Positions 1 through 6,725 of a stretch of 23,651 nt of DNA are shown here, piece by piece. The notes under the pieces were generated by a model. It saw only the letters and a program-made list of their open reading frames with translations. It did no database searches and was not told the DNA's origin. How positions within the stretch are numbered: the stretch's first letter is position 1; each line of letters opens with the position of its first letter. The position numbers were made by a program, and so were the translations under genes. Where the stretch lies: positions 1 through 23,651 of the forward strand of contig VSIX01000049.1 in assembly GCA_008086245.1 (NCBI GenBank). The letters are read 5' to 3'. Origin of the DNA: Candidatus Mcinerneyibacterium aminivorans (lineage in GTDB: Bacteria > Macinerneyibacteriota > Macinerneyibacteria > Macinerneyibacteriales > Macinerneyibacteriaceae).

Positions 1-477
1 GGAACCAATTTTATTTCAGCAATGCCAACTAATCTTTATGGTCCTCATGATAATTTTGATCTTGAAACATCACATGTATTACCTGCACTAATAAGAAAGT
101 TTCACGAGGCAAAAATAAATAATGAAGAAAGTGTAACAATATGGGGGACCGGAAAGCCAAAAAGAGAATTTTTATATGTGGATGATCTTGCAGATGCTCT
201 GCATTTTTTGATGAATAATTATAATAAAAATCAATTTGTGAATATTGGAGTAGGTAAGGATATTTCTATTATTGAACTGGCAGAATTAATTAAAGATGTC
301 GTGGGATTTGAAGGGAAAATTGTAAAGGATACTTCGAAACCGGATGGCACCCCCAGAAAGCTGCTTGATGTATCTAAACTTCATTCTCTTGGATGGAAGC
401 ATCAAACGGAATTAAAAGAAGGAATTGAAAAAACCTACAACTGGTTCTTAGAAAATTACGAAACATTAAGAAAGTAA
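1..477 (+). CDS. fcl: GDP-L-fucose synthase, 3' part (5' end outside window)
   Basis: Final step of GDP-L-fucose synthesis: NADPH-dependent epimerase/reductase converting GDP-4-keto-6-deoxymannose to GDP-L-fucose in the cytoplasm. The reading frame is open from base 1, so the gene continues upstream; 158 residues are visible, roughly the C-terminal half of a protein usually a little over 300 aa. The extended-SDR substrate-binding part is present: [11 protein letters not shown] followed by [18 protein letters not shown], and [18 protein letters not shown], which are typical of Fcl/WcaG rather than of general epimerases. The catalytic YxxxK and the Rossmann nucleotide-binding start lie outside the window. 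It ends one base before the fucosyltransferase start, so it supplies the donor sugar for its neighbour. The internal ATG at 22 is not a real start. Confidence 0.9.
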   Translation, partial: GTNFISAMPTNLYGPHDNFDLETSHVLPALIRKFHEAKINNEESVTIWGTGKPKREFLYVDDLADALHFLMNNYNKNQFVNIGVGKDISIIELAELIKDVVGFEGKIVKDTSKPDGTPRKLLDVSKLHSLGWKHQTELKEGIEKTYNWFLENYETLRK

Positions 478-478
478 T

Positions 479-1342
479 ATGATAATTGTAAAATTAAAAG
501 GCGGTCTTGGCAATCAGATGTTTCAATATGCAACTGGTAAAGCAGTTTCTATTTTAAATAATACAGAATTAAAACTTGATAAAAAATGGTACAGTAGAAA
601 TAAAAAACAAGATACATATCGGAAATATTCTTTAAATATTTTCAATTTGAATCCGGAATTTGCAACACAGTATGATATTGTTAGAATAAAAACAAAAGAT
701 ATTTTCTACAACCTGGGTTCTTTTCTTTTTTTAAAGAAGGGAAAACGATTTTATTTAAAAGAGAGAAAAGATACTTTTGAAAAAACAATTCTAAATCGTA
801 AAGAAGCTTATCTGGATGGTTACTGGCAGTCCTATAAGTATTTTTCCGGGATTAAAGATTCCCTTCATAAAGATTTTAAAATGAATATAAAATTAACAGA
901 TGAGAACAGGGACTTGAAAAATGAAATTGAAAATTCAGAATCTGTGGCCGTACATGTGCGTAGAGGTGATTATATTAGTAATGAACATATCAGGAAAATA
1001 TTTAATGTATGTGATTTAAATTATTATAGAAAAGCAATGAGTTATGTTTCAAATAATAAATTGGACCCGATTTTTTATATTTTTTCAAATGACATCAAAT
1101 GGACCAAAAAGAAATTTAATAACGAATATAATCTTAAATTTGTTGAAGGAAATGATGCTAAAGTTGATTTCTATCTGATGAAAAAATGCAAAAACAACAT
1201 CATAGCCAACAGCAGTTTTAGCTGGTGGCCGGCATATTTGAATAGGAATAAGAAAAAAATAGTTGTGGCTCCTAAAACCTGGTTTAAAAGTGAAAATAGA
1301 AGTAGTGAAAACAGAGTTCCTGAAAATTGGATTAGATTATGA
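479..1342 (+). CDS. Glycosyltransferase family 11, alpha-1,2-fucosyltransferase-like
   Basis: Probably transfers fucose from GDP-fucose to a galactose-type acceptor of a surface glycan. The 287 residues have the full GT11 layout: GGLGNQMFQYATG at 8-20, the donor-binding HVRRGDY around 159-165 (the HxRRxD signature of alpha-1,2- and alpha-1,6-fucosyltransferases), and NSSFSWWPAYLN at 244-255. Length is normal for bacterial FutC/WbwK-type enzymes and there is no signal peptide or membrane segment. It starts one base after the fcl stop codon and its own TGA overlaps the next ATG, so it is translated within the operon. The family and the neighbouring GDP-fucose gene agree; linkage and acceptor cannot be read from sequence. 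Confidence 0.92.
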   Translation: MIIVKLKGGLGNQMFQYATGKAVSILNNTELKLDKKWYSRNKKQDTYRKYSLNIFNLNPEFATQYDIVRIKTKDIFYNLGSFLFLKKGKRFYLKERKDTFEKTILNRKEAYLDGYWQSYKYFSGIKDSLHKDFKMNIKLTDENRDLKNEIENSESVAVHVRRGDYISNEHIRKIFNVCDLNYYRKAMSYVSNNKLDPIFYIFSNDIKWTKKKFNNEYNLKFVEGNDAKVDFYLMKKCKNNIIANSSFSWWPAYLNRNKKKIVVAPKTWFKSENRSSENRVPENWIRL

Positions 1343-2265
1343 AAGAAAAACCATTAGTAAGTGTAATTGTTCCTACATATAAACGTCCTAGCAAGCTTAA
1401 AAGGGCACTGGATAGTATAAACAGTCAGACCTATGAGAATATTGAAATTATTGTTGTGGATGATAATAATGAAAATGATAGATTCAGAAGAGAAACAATT
1501 GAATTTATAAAAAAGTATCGAACCGACAAAAAAATTCAGTATATCAAACATAAAAATAACAAAGGCGGTGCTTTGGCAAGAAATACCGGAATTAAAAATG
1601 CAGAGGGAGAATTTATTACTTTTCTGGACGATGATGATGAATACCTTCCGGAAAAGGTTGAGAAACAATATAATAAATATATAAATAGTGCTTACACTAA
1701 TTTAGGATTGGTATACTGCCAGATAAATTTTATGGATTCAAAAGGAAATTATAGAAAAATGAGGGCAAAAACTTATGCATCGGGTAATACAGAAGCATTG
1801 AAAAAACATATGATTAGAAATCTTTCTCCAACTTCCGGATTGTTTCTTAGAAAAAAAATATTTGATAAAGTTGGTCTTTTTAAAGATTTATTAACAGGAC
1901 ATGAATATGAGCTTATTCTAAGAATCTTAATAAAGGGGTTTAATGTTGATTATAACAAAGAAGCTATGGTTAATATGTATTATCATACGGAAGGTAGATT
2001 ATCAAACAGTGATAAAAAAATACAGGGGGAGAAGGATCTATTTAGGATCAAAATGAAATATTTCAATTTGGTAGGTAATGAGATTGAAAAAAAGGTTAAA
2101 TATAAACATTATTTAGATATGACAAAGAGATATTTGATGCAAAACAAAAAAAAGGAAGCAAAAAAATATCTAAATAAAGCTTTCCATCAGGATAATTTTA
2201 AAATAAAGACTTTAATAAATTATACTGGAATCTTGATAGATAAATTTAAAAGCAGGTGGGTATGA
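1339..2265 (+). CDS. Glycosyltransferase family 2 (GT-A fold)
   Basis: Inverting glycosyltransferase of unknown donor, probably acting on a lipid-linked or LPS oligosaccharide at the inner face of the membrane. The N-terminal 110 residues carry the nucleotide-sugar fold: VSVIVPTYKRPSKLKRALDSI at the start, EIIVVDD at 36-42, GGALARNTGI near 76-85, and the metal-binding acidic run FLDDDDEYLP at 96-104. A likely acceptor-side acidic motif, GHEYELILRI, is near 187-196. The last 80 residues are lysine-rich and helical, without a transmembrane segment, so the protein is cytosolic or peripherally bound. It overlaps both neighbours by four bases (ATGA), consistent with translational coupling in the glycan operon. 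Confidence 0.9.
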   Translation: MKEKPLVSVIVPTYKRPSKLKRALDSINSQTYENIEIIVVDDNNENDRFRRETIEFIKKYRTDKKIQYIKHKNNKGGALARNTGIKNAEGEFITFLDDDDEYLPEKVEKQYNKYINSAYTNLGLVYCQINFMDSKGNYRKMRAKTYASGNTEALKKHMIRNLSPTSGLFLRKKIFDKVGLFKDLLTGHEYELILRILIKGFNVDYNKEAMVNMYYHTEGRLSNSDKKIQGEKDLFRIKMKYFNLVGNEIEKKVKYKHYLDMTKRYLMQNKKKEAKKYLNKAFHQDNFKIKTLINYTGILIDKFKSRWV

Positions 2266-3329
2266 AAAATATAGACAATTTACTTATAGTTAAACTTAGT
2301 TCAATGGGAGATGTTTTAATGAATATACCTGTTGTTGAAGGTATAAAAAAATCGCAAAATGATGTAAGATTGGGCTGGGTTGTCGAGGATAAAGCTTCTG
2401 ATTTATTAAAACATTATAAATCGATAGATAAACTCTATGTTTTCAATAAAACACAGGTTGAATCATATTATAGAAATTTTAATTATGTGGCTTTATATAG
2501 ATATATAAAAAAATTTATTAAGAAAATAAGAAAAGACAGCTGGACAAATTCATTGGATCTTCAATGGGTTTTTAGATCAAGCATAATTCCCTGGTTAGCA
2601 GGCATAAGAAACAGATATGGTTGTATTGGTAACGGGCTGCATAAAATATTTATATCAAACAATTATAAATTAAATCATAGCAAACTGCCAGCTCATGTTA
2701 TAAGAAAAAATTTTAGAATAGTACAAAAGATGGGATTTATTAATAAAAAATTAACCCCTAATTGTTTTTTCCCTCTTTCTGGCGGGCTAAAAAATTGGGC
2801 CGGGAAAAAAGTGAAAGCCTATGATGGATATTTTAAAATAGGGATTGCTCCTTTTTCCAAATGGAATACAAAAAACTGGTCTGTTAATAAATATAATAAC
2901 TTAATTGAAAAGACGGTAAAAAAAGAAGAATATGCCGTATTTCTCTTCGGGGGGGAAGAGGATAGGATAAAAGTAAATAAAATGCTGGGGATAGAGAATA
3001 AGAGGGTAGTTGATTTTACTGGAAAAATTAATCTAAACGAATTCGCTGCTCTTGCTTTTGAAATGGATTTGTTTATTTCGGGGGATTCTTTTCCCATGCA
3101 TGTTGCTTCCTTTTTGAATATACCTCAAATTGCAATTTTTGGTCCTACATCCCCTAAAAAAACAGGACCTCTTAATAAGAAAGCGCATATAATTCAGAGA
3201 AATTTTGATTGTATTCCCTGCTTTTCTAAAACCTGTTTGTTAGAAAAGAATAAACATAAATGCCTTGAAAATATTAGTGAAAACGAAATGATGGAAATTA
3301 TTGAGAATATTAAAAAGAGCTTAGAGTAA
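2262..3329 (+). CDS. Glycosyltransferase family 9 (ADP-heptose:LPS heptosyltransferase-like)
   Basis: GT-B enzyme related to the WaaC/WaaF/WaaQ heptosyltransferases of LPS core synthesis. Start taken at the ATG at 2262, which forms a 4-bp ATGA overlap with the GT2 stop; the in-frame GTG at 2256 would sit on top of the only SD-like sequence (AGGTGG). The 355-aa protein has the N-terminal SSMGDVLMNIP motif (Asp17 matches the proposed catalytic Asp of WaaC), the C-terminal nucleotide-sugar motif GDSFPMHVASFLNIP at 274-288 followed by FGPTSP, and a cysteine set CIPC-x4-C-x8-C at 317-334 that is common at the end of this family. The donor may be another ADP- or NDP-sugar. Its presence is the best sign that this organism makes LPS. 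Confidence 0.9.
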   Translation: MKNIDNLLIVKLSSMGDVLMNIPVVEGIKKSQNDVRLGWVVEDKASDLLKHYKSIDKLYVFNKTQVESYYRNFNYVALYRYIKKFIKKIRKDSWTNSLDLQWVFRSSIIPWLAGIRNRYGCIGNGLHKIFISNNYKLNHSKLPAHVIRKNFRIVQKMGFINKKLTPNCFFPLSGGLKNWAGKKVKAYDGYFKIGIAPFSKWNTKNWSVNKYNNLIEKTVKKEEYAVFLFGGEEDRIKVNKMLGIENKRVVDFTGKINLNEFAALAFEMDLFISGDSFPMHVASFLNIPQIAIFGPTSPKKTGPLNKKAHIIQRNFDCIPCFSKTCLLEKNKHKCLENISENEMMEIIENIKKSLE

Positions 3330-3350
3330 ATTATTTGAAGTTAAGGATAG

Positions 3351-3380
3351 ATAAAAAGAGGGGTAAGATGAACTTACCCC
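3351..3380 (-). terminator. Rho-independent terminator of ferredoxin gene, probably shared with glycan operon
   Basis: Perfect 8-bp stem GGGGTAAG (3360-3367) / CTTACCCC (3373-3380) with a 5-base loop. On the minus strand the stem is followed directly by TCTTTTTATC, a good U-tract, 17 bases after the ferredoxin stop. On the plus strand a looser T-rich run (AAAGTTTATTCTTTTTTT) follows, so the hairpin could also stop the glycosyltransferase operon that ends at 3329. Confidence 0.8.
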
Positions 3381-3396
3381 AAAGTTTATTCTTTTT

Positions 3397-3564
3397 TTAT
3401 TCAGGTGAAATTGCTCCAACCGGGCAAACAGCTGCACATGCACCGCAATCAATGCATTTCTCTGGATCGATGGAGTAAATATCACCTTCTGATATTGCTT
3501 CTACTGGACATTCAGGTTTGCATGTACCACATGCAACACATGCATCAGAAATTTTATAAGCCAT
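3397..3564 (-). CDS. 2[4Fe-4S] ferredoxin
   Basis: Small cytoplasmic electron carrier of the clostridial 8Fe-8S type, 55 aa. Two full cluster motifs are present: CVACGTCKPECP (Cys 9, 12, 15, 19) and CIDCGACAAVCP (Cys 37, 40, 43, 47), each in the CxxCxxCxxxCP arrangement with the pseudo-twofold spacing of this family. The start is fixed by a strong SD, AGGAGGTG, seven bases upstream. It is monocistronic: a near-consensus promoter lies 34 bases upstream of the ATG and a terminator follows the stop. Such ferredoxins serve pyruvate:ferredoxin oxidoreductase, hydrogenase and related enzymes in anaerobes; the partner here is unknown. Confidence 0.97.
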   Translation of the reverse strand: MAYKISDACVACGTCKPECPVEAISEGDIYSIDPEKCIDCGACAAVCPVGAISPE

Positions 3565-3597
3565 AATACACCTCCTATTACTGTTAAAACCTTTTTT

Positions 3598-3626
3598 AGT
3601 ATAATAATATGAAATTTGCTCGTCAA
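3598..3626 (-). promoter_or_regulatory. Sigma-70-type promoter of ferredoxin gene
   Basis: Read on the minus strand: TTGACG (3626-3621), a 17-base spacer and TATACT (3603-3598). Both hexamers differ from consensus at one position. The position suits the ferredoxin ATG at 3564 with a short leader containing the SD. Confidence 0.85.
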
Positions 3627-3716
3627 GTTATTATTTAATAAATAAATAAATTTTTCTTAAATTATAATAACAAAATTATTATCTTAAGCTTATCATTGCT
3701 AATTATTGATTTTTGG

Positions 3717-3745
3717 TTGTAATTTAACAAATTTTATGATATAAT
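3717..3745 (+). promoter_or_regulatory. Possible plus-strand promoter upstream of the GNAT gene
   Basis: TTGTAA (3717-3722), 17 bases, TATAAT (3740-3745). It is the only clear plus-strand promoter-like pair between the ferredoxin and the acetyltransferase at 3922. A transcript from here would run antisense across the tRNA-Leu gene. The background is very AT-rich, so a chance match is quite possible. Confidence 0.3.
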
Positions 3746-3779
3746 TCTGCTGTTATGTTGCTGATACGTATAAATAATA

Positions 3780-3864
3780 TACCGAGGACGAGATTCGAAC
3801 TCGTAAGGGGTAAAACCCCACATGGCCCTCAACCATGCGCGTCTTCCAGTTCCGCCACCTCGGC
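3780..3864 (-). tRNA. tRNA-Leu (anticodon GAG)
   Basis: An 85-nt class II tRNA on the minus strand. Acceptor stem GCCGAGG pairs with CCTCGGT (first pair G-U), then the discriminator A at 3780; CCA is not encoded. The anticodon stem CATGG/CCATG (3833-3837 with 3821-3825) encloses the loop TTGAGGG, giving anticodon GAG at 3830-3828. The long variable arm GGGG-TTTTA-CCCC is typical of leucine and serine tRNAs, and the T-arm is ACGAG-TTCGAAT-CTCGT. The anticodon plus discriminator A identify leucine (codons CTC/CTT). Confidence 0.95.
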
Positions 3865-3873
3865 TTTAAAGAT

Positions 3874-3902
3874 TAAATATCACATATTTTTGTTTTTGTC
3901 AA
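3874..3902 (-). promoter_or_regulatory. Promoter of tRNA-Leu
   Basis: Minus strand: perfect TTGACA (3902-3897), 17-base spacer, TATTTA (3879-3874), placing the start of transcription just before the tRNA 5' end at 3864. The -35 element abuts the SD region of the divergent acetyltransferase gene. Confidence 0.7.
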
Positions 3903-3921
3903 TAATTAAAAGGAGGATTTC

Positions 3922-4851
3922 ATGTTAAGAATTACTTCATTAAAAAAGTATGACGGAAAATACGATGAGATTATTGAAGATTATAGTAGATTGTTTGAGA
4001 AGAAACATGATTATAATATAAAAAAAATGATTAAAAATGTTTTTAGAGATGTAGAGGAGAGTAAGAAAAAAGGATATGCACTGCTGGATGATAAAAGATT
4101 GGTGGGTGTGATGGTATATCATTTGGATGAAAATGTAGGAGTAGTACATTTTTTCCATATCCTGAAGAAGTTTGCCAAACCTTTTGCACTAAAAAAAATA
4201 TTGTCTCACTTTATTAATAAAAAAATCAAAGAAAATTTGCCTAAAGTAGTAACCCTTTTTGATATATTTAATTTTGGGAAAAAGCAGATTAATTCTTTAA
4301 TGCTGGATTTTGGGTTTGAGAAAAAAAAGAGAGATTTATTTGAAATTGAAGTAAAAAATTATGAATACAATGAAATTGAAGATAAGAAAATTGATATAAG
4401 ACAATTTAGATTTGAGAATATAAAAGAGATTAGCAAATTGGCTCAATTTGCCTTTGCCGGGAGCCTTGAACAGGAAGTTTTTCCTTCAGGTTTTGATGTA
4501 AAAGATTATGAAGAAGAACTTAATAATGCTATCAATGGTCTCTACGGTAAATTTTTACCAATATATTCTAAAGAAGTTTATTTCGAAGATGAACTTATAG
4601 GTGCAATTATTACTACACAGGACCAGAGCACCTTAGTTCTCCATCAGTTTTTTATTGTTCCAAAAAAATGGGGGAATCAGTATGGTTTTCAGATGCTAAA
4701 TGATTTGTTTAAATTTGTTAAACAAAAAGGGCGGTATAATAAAGTGGCTACATTTGTTTCCCATGATAATAAAAGAGTAAAAAGGCTTCTTAAAAAAATG
4801 GGATTTAAAATAAAATTAAAGATGGATATTTATTCCAGATTGCTTCTGTAA
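3922..4851 (+). CDS. GNAT-family N-acetyltransferase with two GNAT-like halves
   Basis: A 309-aa cytoplasmic protein resembling acyl-CoA-dependent GNAT acetyltransferases; substrate unknown. The C-terminal half is the clearer domain: VYFEDELIGAIITT (beta strands 2-3 region), VLHQFFIVPKKWGNQYGFQML (beta4/motif A, although the usual Q/RxxGxG/A acyl-CoA loop is weak: KKWGNQYG), and NKRVKRLLKKMGFK near the C-terminus. The N-terminal half repeats the pattern weakly: YALLDDKRLVGVMVYHL, then NSLMLDFGFEKKKRDLFEI. This suggests an internal duplication in which one half may be inactive. AGGAGG at 3911-3916, five bases before the ATG, supports the start. It stands alone between the tRNA and the sigma-factor operon. 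Confidence 0.75.
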   Translation: MLRITSLKKYDGKYDEIIEDYSRLFEKKHDYNIKKMIKNVFRDVEESKKKGYALLDDKRLVGVMVYHLDENVGVVHFFHILKKFAKPFALKKILSHFINKKIKENLPKVVTLFDIFNFGKKQINSLMLDFGFEKKKRDLFEIEVKNYEYNEIEDKKIDIRQFRFENIKEISKLAQFAFAGSLEQEVFPSGFDVKDYEEELNNAINGLYGKFLPIYSKEVYFEDELIGAIITTQDQSTLVLHQFFIVPKKWGNQYGFQMLNDLFKFVKQKGRYNKVATFVSHDNKRVKRLLKKMGFKIKLKMDIYSRLLL

Positions 4852-4920
4852 TTGATAGTTGATGGGTTATAAAGTTATCCATGGCTAAAATTTGTATAAT
4901 ATCAAAAGTTATTAAAAATG

Positions 4921-4926
4921 GGAACA
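4921..4926 (+). promoter_or_regulatory. GGAAC box: possible ECF-sigma -35 element
   Basis: GGAACA lies 30 bases before the sigma-factor ATG. ECF sigma factors of the RpoE type usually recognise a GGAAC-type -35 element and commonly activate their own operon. A downstream -10 would fall near 4943-4948, leaving almost no leader. An ordinary TATAAT also occurs at 4895-4900 but without a good -35. Based on one short motif only. Confidence 0.3.
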
Positions 4927-4955
4927 AAACTAAACTAAGGTTGTTGATGTAATAG

Positions 4956-5501
4956 ATGGACAATAAAAAAGATGAAAAAGAGTTAATGAAAAAAGTTAAA
5001 AAAGGTGATTTGGCTGCTTTTGGAGAGCTTGTTGAAATGTATGAGAAGCCTCTTTTTTATTTCATACAGAGCAATGTGAAGGATCGTGATACAGCCTTGG
5101 ATCTTACTCATGACACATTTATGAAAGTTTGGAAGTATAAAAGCTCCTATACAGAACAGGGTAAATTTAAAAGCTGGTTGTTCAGAATAGCCAGCAATTT
5201 GATAAAGAATTATATGAAAAAAAATAAAAGGAATGTTCCACTTTTCAAAGAATTCGAATATAAAGATGATAAACAATCTAATCTTGAAAAAAAAGATATG
5301 GTTGATAAAGTTAAAAGTGCACTGGATCAAATTCCAAAAAAATATCGGGTAGCTGTTATTTTACGGGATATGGAAGGTAAAAGTTATAAAGAAATTGCCG
5401 ATATTTTAGATATCGCTACTGGAACTGTAAAATCAAGGATAAGCAGAGGGAGAAAGATGATAAGAAATGTAATAAAAAATGAAACAATGGAGGAAGTATG
5501 A
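4956..5501 (+). CDS. ECF (RpoE-like) RNA polymerase sigma factor
   Basis: Alternative sigma factor that directs RNA polymerase to stress promoters; 181 aa, normal for the ECF group. Region 2 spans about 26-92, with DLTHDTFMKVWKY (region 2.2) and GKFKSWLFRIASNLIKNYMKKNKR (regions 2.3-2.4, promoter melting and -10 recognition). Region 4 spans about 118-172, with PKKYRVAVILRDMEGKSY and the helix-turn-helix EIADILDIATGTVKSRISRGR that reads the -35 element. There is no region 3, as expected. No SD is close to the ATG at 4956 (AAGG lies 15 bases upstream), but upstream in-frame stops exclude an earlier start. The stop overlaps the anti-sigma ATG by four bases, the standard arrangement for a sigma/anti-sigma pair. 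Confidence 0.95.
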   Translation: MDNKKDEKELMKKVKKGDLAAFGELVEMYEKPLFYFIQSNVKDRDTALDLTHDTFMKVWKYKSSYTEQGKFKSWLFRIASNLIKNYMKKNKRNVPLFKEFEYKDDKQSNLEKKDMVDKVKSALDQIPKKYRVAVILRDMEGKSYKEIADILDIATGTVKSRISRGRKMIRNVIKNETMEEV

Positions 5502-5923
5502 AGTGTGAAGGAAAATATGAAATCATTAGTCTTTATCTGGATGATATGCTTGATGAAAAAACCAGAAAAGATTTTGAAAAACATTTAAAGAAATGCAATC
5601 AATGTGCAAATATTTTAAAGGATTACCGCAGTATCCATGAAGGATTGAGAACTATCTATAAAGAAGATAATGTAGATGTTCGTTATGATGTTACCGAAAA
5701 AATTTATACCAAACAAAAAAGGATACAAAGAGCCGTACAGGTTGCATCTGTTGTTTTATTTTTAACAATTGGATTTTTTATTGGCAGTTCCCAAATGACT
5801 TCTAAAGTTGTTTCAAAAAAAGAAATTTTAAAAGAAGTAAAAGAAGCTCAAAAAGTAGAACAATCCGATCAGGGATTGCTTGAAGAAAATATCAAAGGTA
5901 GATATGAAAAAGTTGGTTTTTAG
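5498..5923 (+). CDS. Zinc-finger (zf-HC2/ZAS-type) transmembrane anti-sigma factor
   Basis: Membrane-anchored inhibitor of the preceding sigma factor, 141 aa. The cytoplasmic N-terminus has the ZAS zinc motif: Cys3 and His29-x3-Cys33-x2-Cys36 (HLKKCNQC). One transmembrane segment, about residues 80-98 (AVQVASVVLFLTIGFFIG), separates it from a short charged, helical outside segment of about 40 residues rich in Lys and Glu. Start ATG is preceded by GGAGG and overlaps the sigma stop. Release is probably by regulated proteolysis or zinc/thiol chemistry, but the sequence does not show which. The 3' end overlaps the next gene's signal-peptide start by 20 bases. Confidence 0.92.
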   Translation: MKCEGKYEIISLYLDDMLDEKTRKDFEKHLKKCNQCANILKDYRSIHEGLRTIYKEDNVDVRYDVTEKIYTKQKRIQRAVQVASVVLFLTIGFFIGSSQMTSKVVSKKEILKEVKEAQKVEQSDQGLLEENIKGRYEKVGF

Positions 5924-6725
5924 TTTAGTACTGGGCTTTGTTCTAATTTCTGCGGTGCATTCCGAGAGCAGGTATAACAATCAGAGTGGGATTTCAATCT
6001 ATAAAAACTATAAAAAAATTGCTTCAGGAATTAAATTAACCGATGACATTTTTGTTACTAAAGATAGCATCTTGAATTATAATAATTTTTATTTAAAAAA
6101 AAATAATGATATCTTTTACAATTATGAAGTTATTTATGTTGATAGAGTGTCGGGCCTGGCTTTCTTAAAGATCGATATTCCCGGAGATAAGGAAATATTT
6201 TATGATCAAATAGAACTCAATGAGAATGATCCCATTTATATCTATGAGAACAATAAATATCATAAAATTGGGAAGTATGTAAAGAAAATAAAGGGGTACG
6301 GGCTATTAAATACGGATTATAAAAAACTTTATGTGGCAATGCCTCTTTACAATAAAAACAAAAAATTTATAGGACTTTTACTCGGTTATTTTCAAAAAAG
6401 TCATTACTTATTTTTAAGAAATAATATTCTTACATTTTACCAAAATAATATAAATTCTGTTTTGAATCACGGCAAACCTAATTTAAATATAATTGTATCA
6501 GAAATGTGGCATAAAAATGGAATAAAGGTTATTAAAAGCATGAATAATAAGTTTAAAAAAGGAGATGTAATTGTTAAAATAGAAGATAAAAATATAAATA
6601 ATGTACTTGACTTTAACATTTCCCTGTATGAATATAATGAGAAACCTTCTATAGAATTTTTTATAAGACGAAATAATGGATTAATTAGTATAAGAATTGA
6701 AGGAGGTAGTAATGAAGAAAAGTAG
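5904..6725 (+). CDS. Secreted HtrA-like pseudoprotease with PDZ domain (inferred)
   Basis: No function is known to me; 273 aa with a signal peptide (MKKLVFSLVLGFVLISAVHS). The ATG at 5904 with upstream AAAGG is preferred to the in-frame TTG at 5880 because it begins the signal peptide. By eye it parallels HtrA: ASGIKLTDDIFVTKDSIL matches the GSGFIIN...VTNNHVV segment, VIYVDRVSGLAFLKI matches VVGTDPETDIAVIKI, and VAMPLYNKNKKFIGLLLG matches NSGGPLLNINGEVIGINT. In that alignment the catalytic His, Asp and Ser become Ser55, Gly84 and about Val144, so it should not be a serine protease. Residues 195-267 resemble a PDZ domain, with the NGIKVIKSM and KKGDVIVKIEDKNINNVLDF pattern. It overlaps the anti-sigma gene by 20 bp and htrA by 14 bp. 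A substrate- or signal-binding role in the stress pathway is inference. Confidence 0.72.
   Translation: MKKLVFSLVLGFVLISAVHSESRYNNQSGISIYKNYKKIASGIKLTDDIFVTKDSILNYNNFYLKKNNDIFYNYEVIYVDRVSGLAFLKIDIPGDKEIFYDQIELNENDPIYIYENNKYHKIGKYVKKIKGYGLLNTDYKKLYVAMPLYNKNKKFIGLLLGYFQKSHYLFLRNNILTFYQNNINSVLNHGKPNLNIIVSEMWHKNGIKVIKSMNNKFKKGDVIVKIEDKNINNVLDFNISLYEYNEKPSIEFFIRRNNGLISIRIEGGSNEEK

Noticed and set aside
5880-5903. TTG-initiated extension of the pseudo-HtrA protein
   Set aside because: The ATG at 5904 begins a clean signal peptide and has AAAGG upstream; the extension would place charged residues in front of it.
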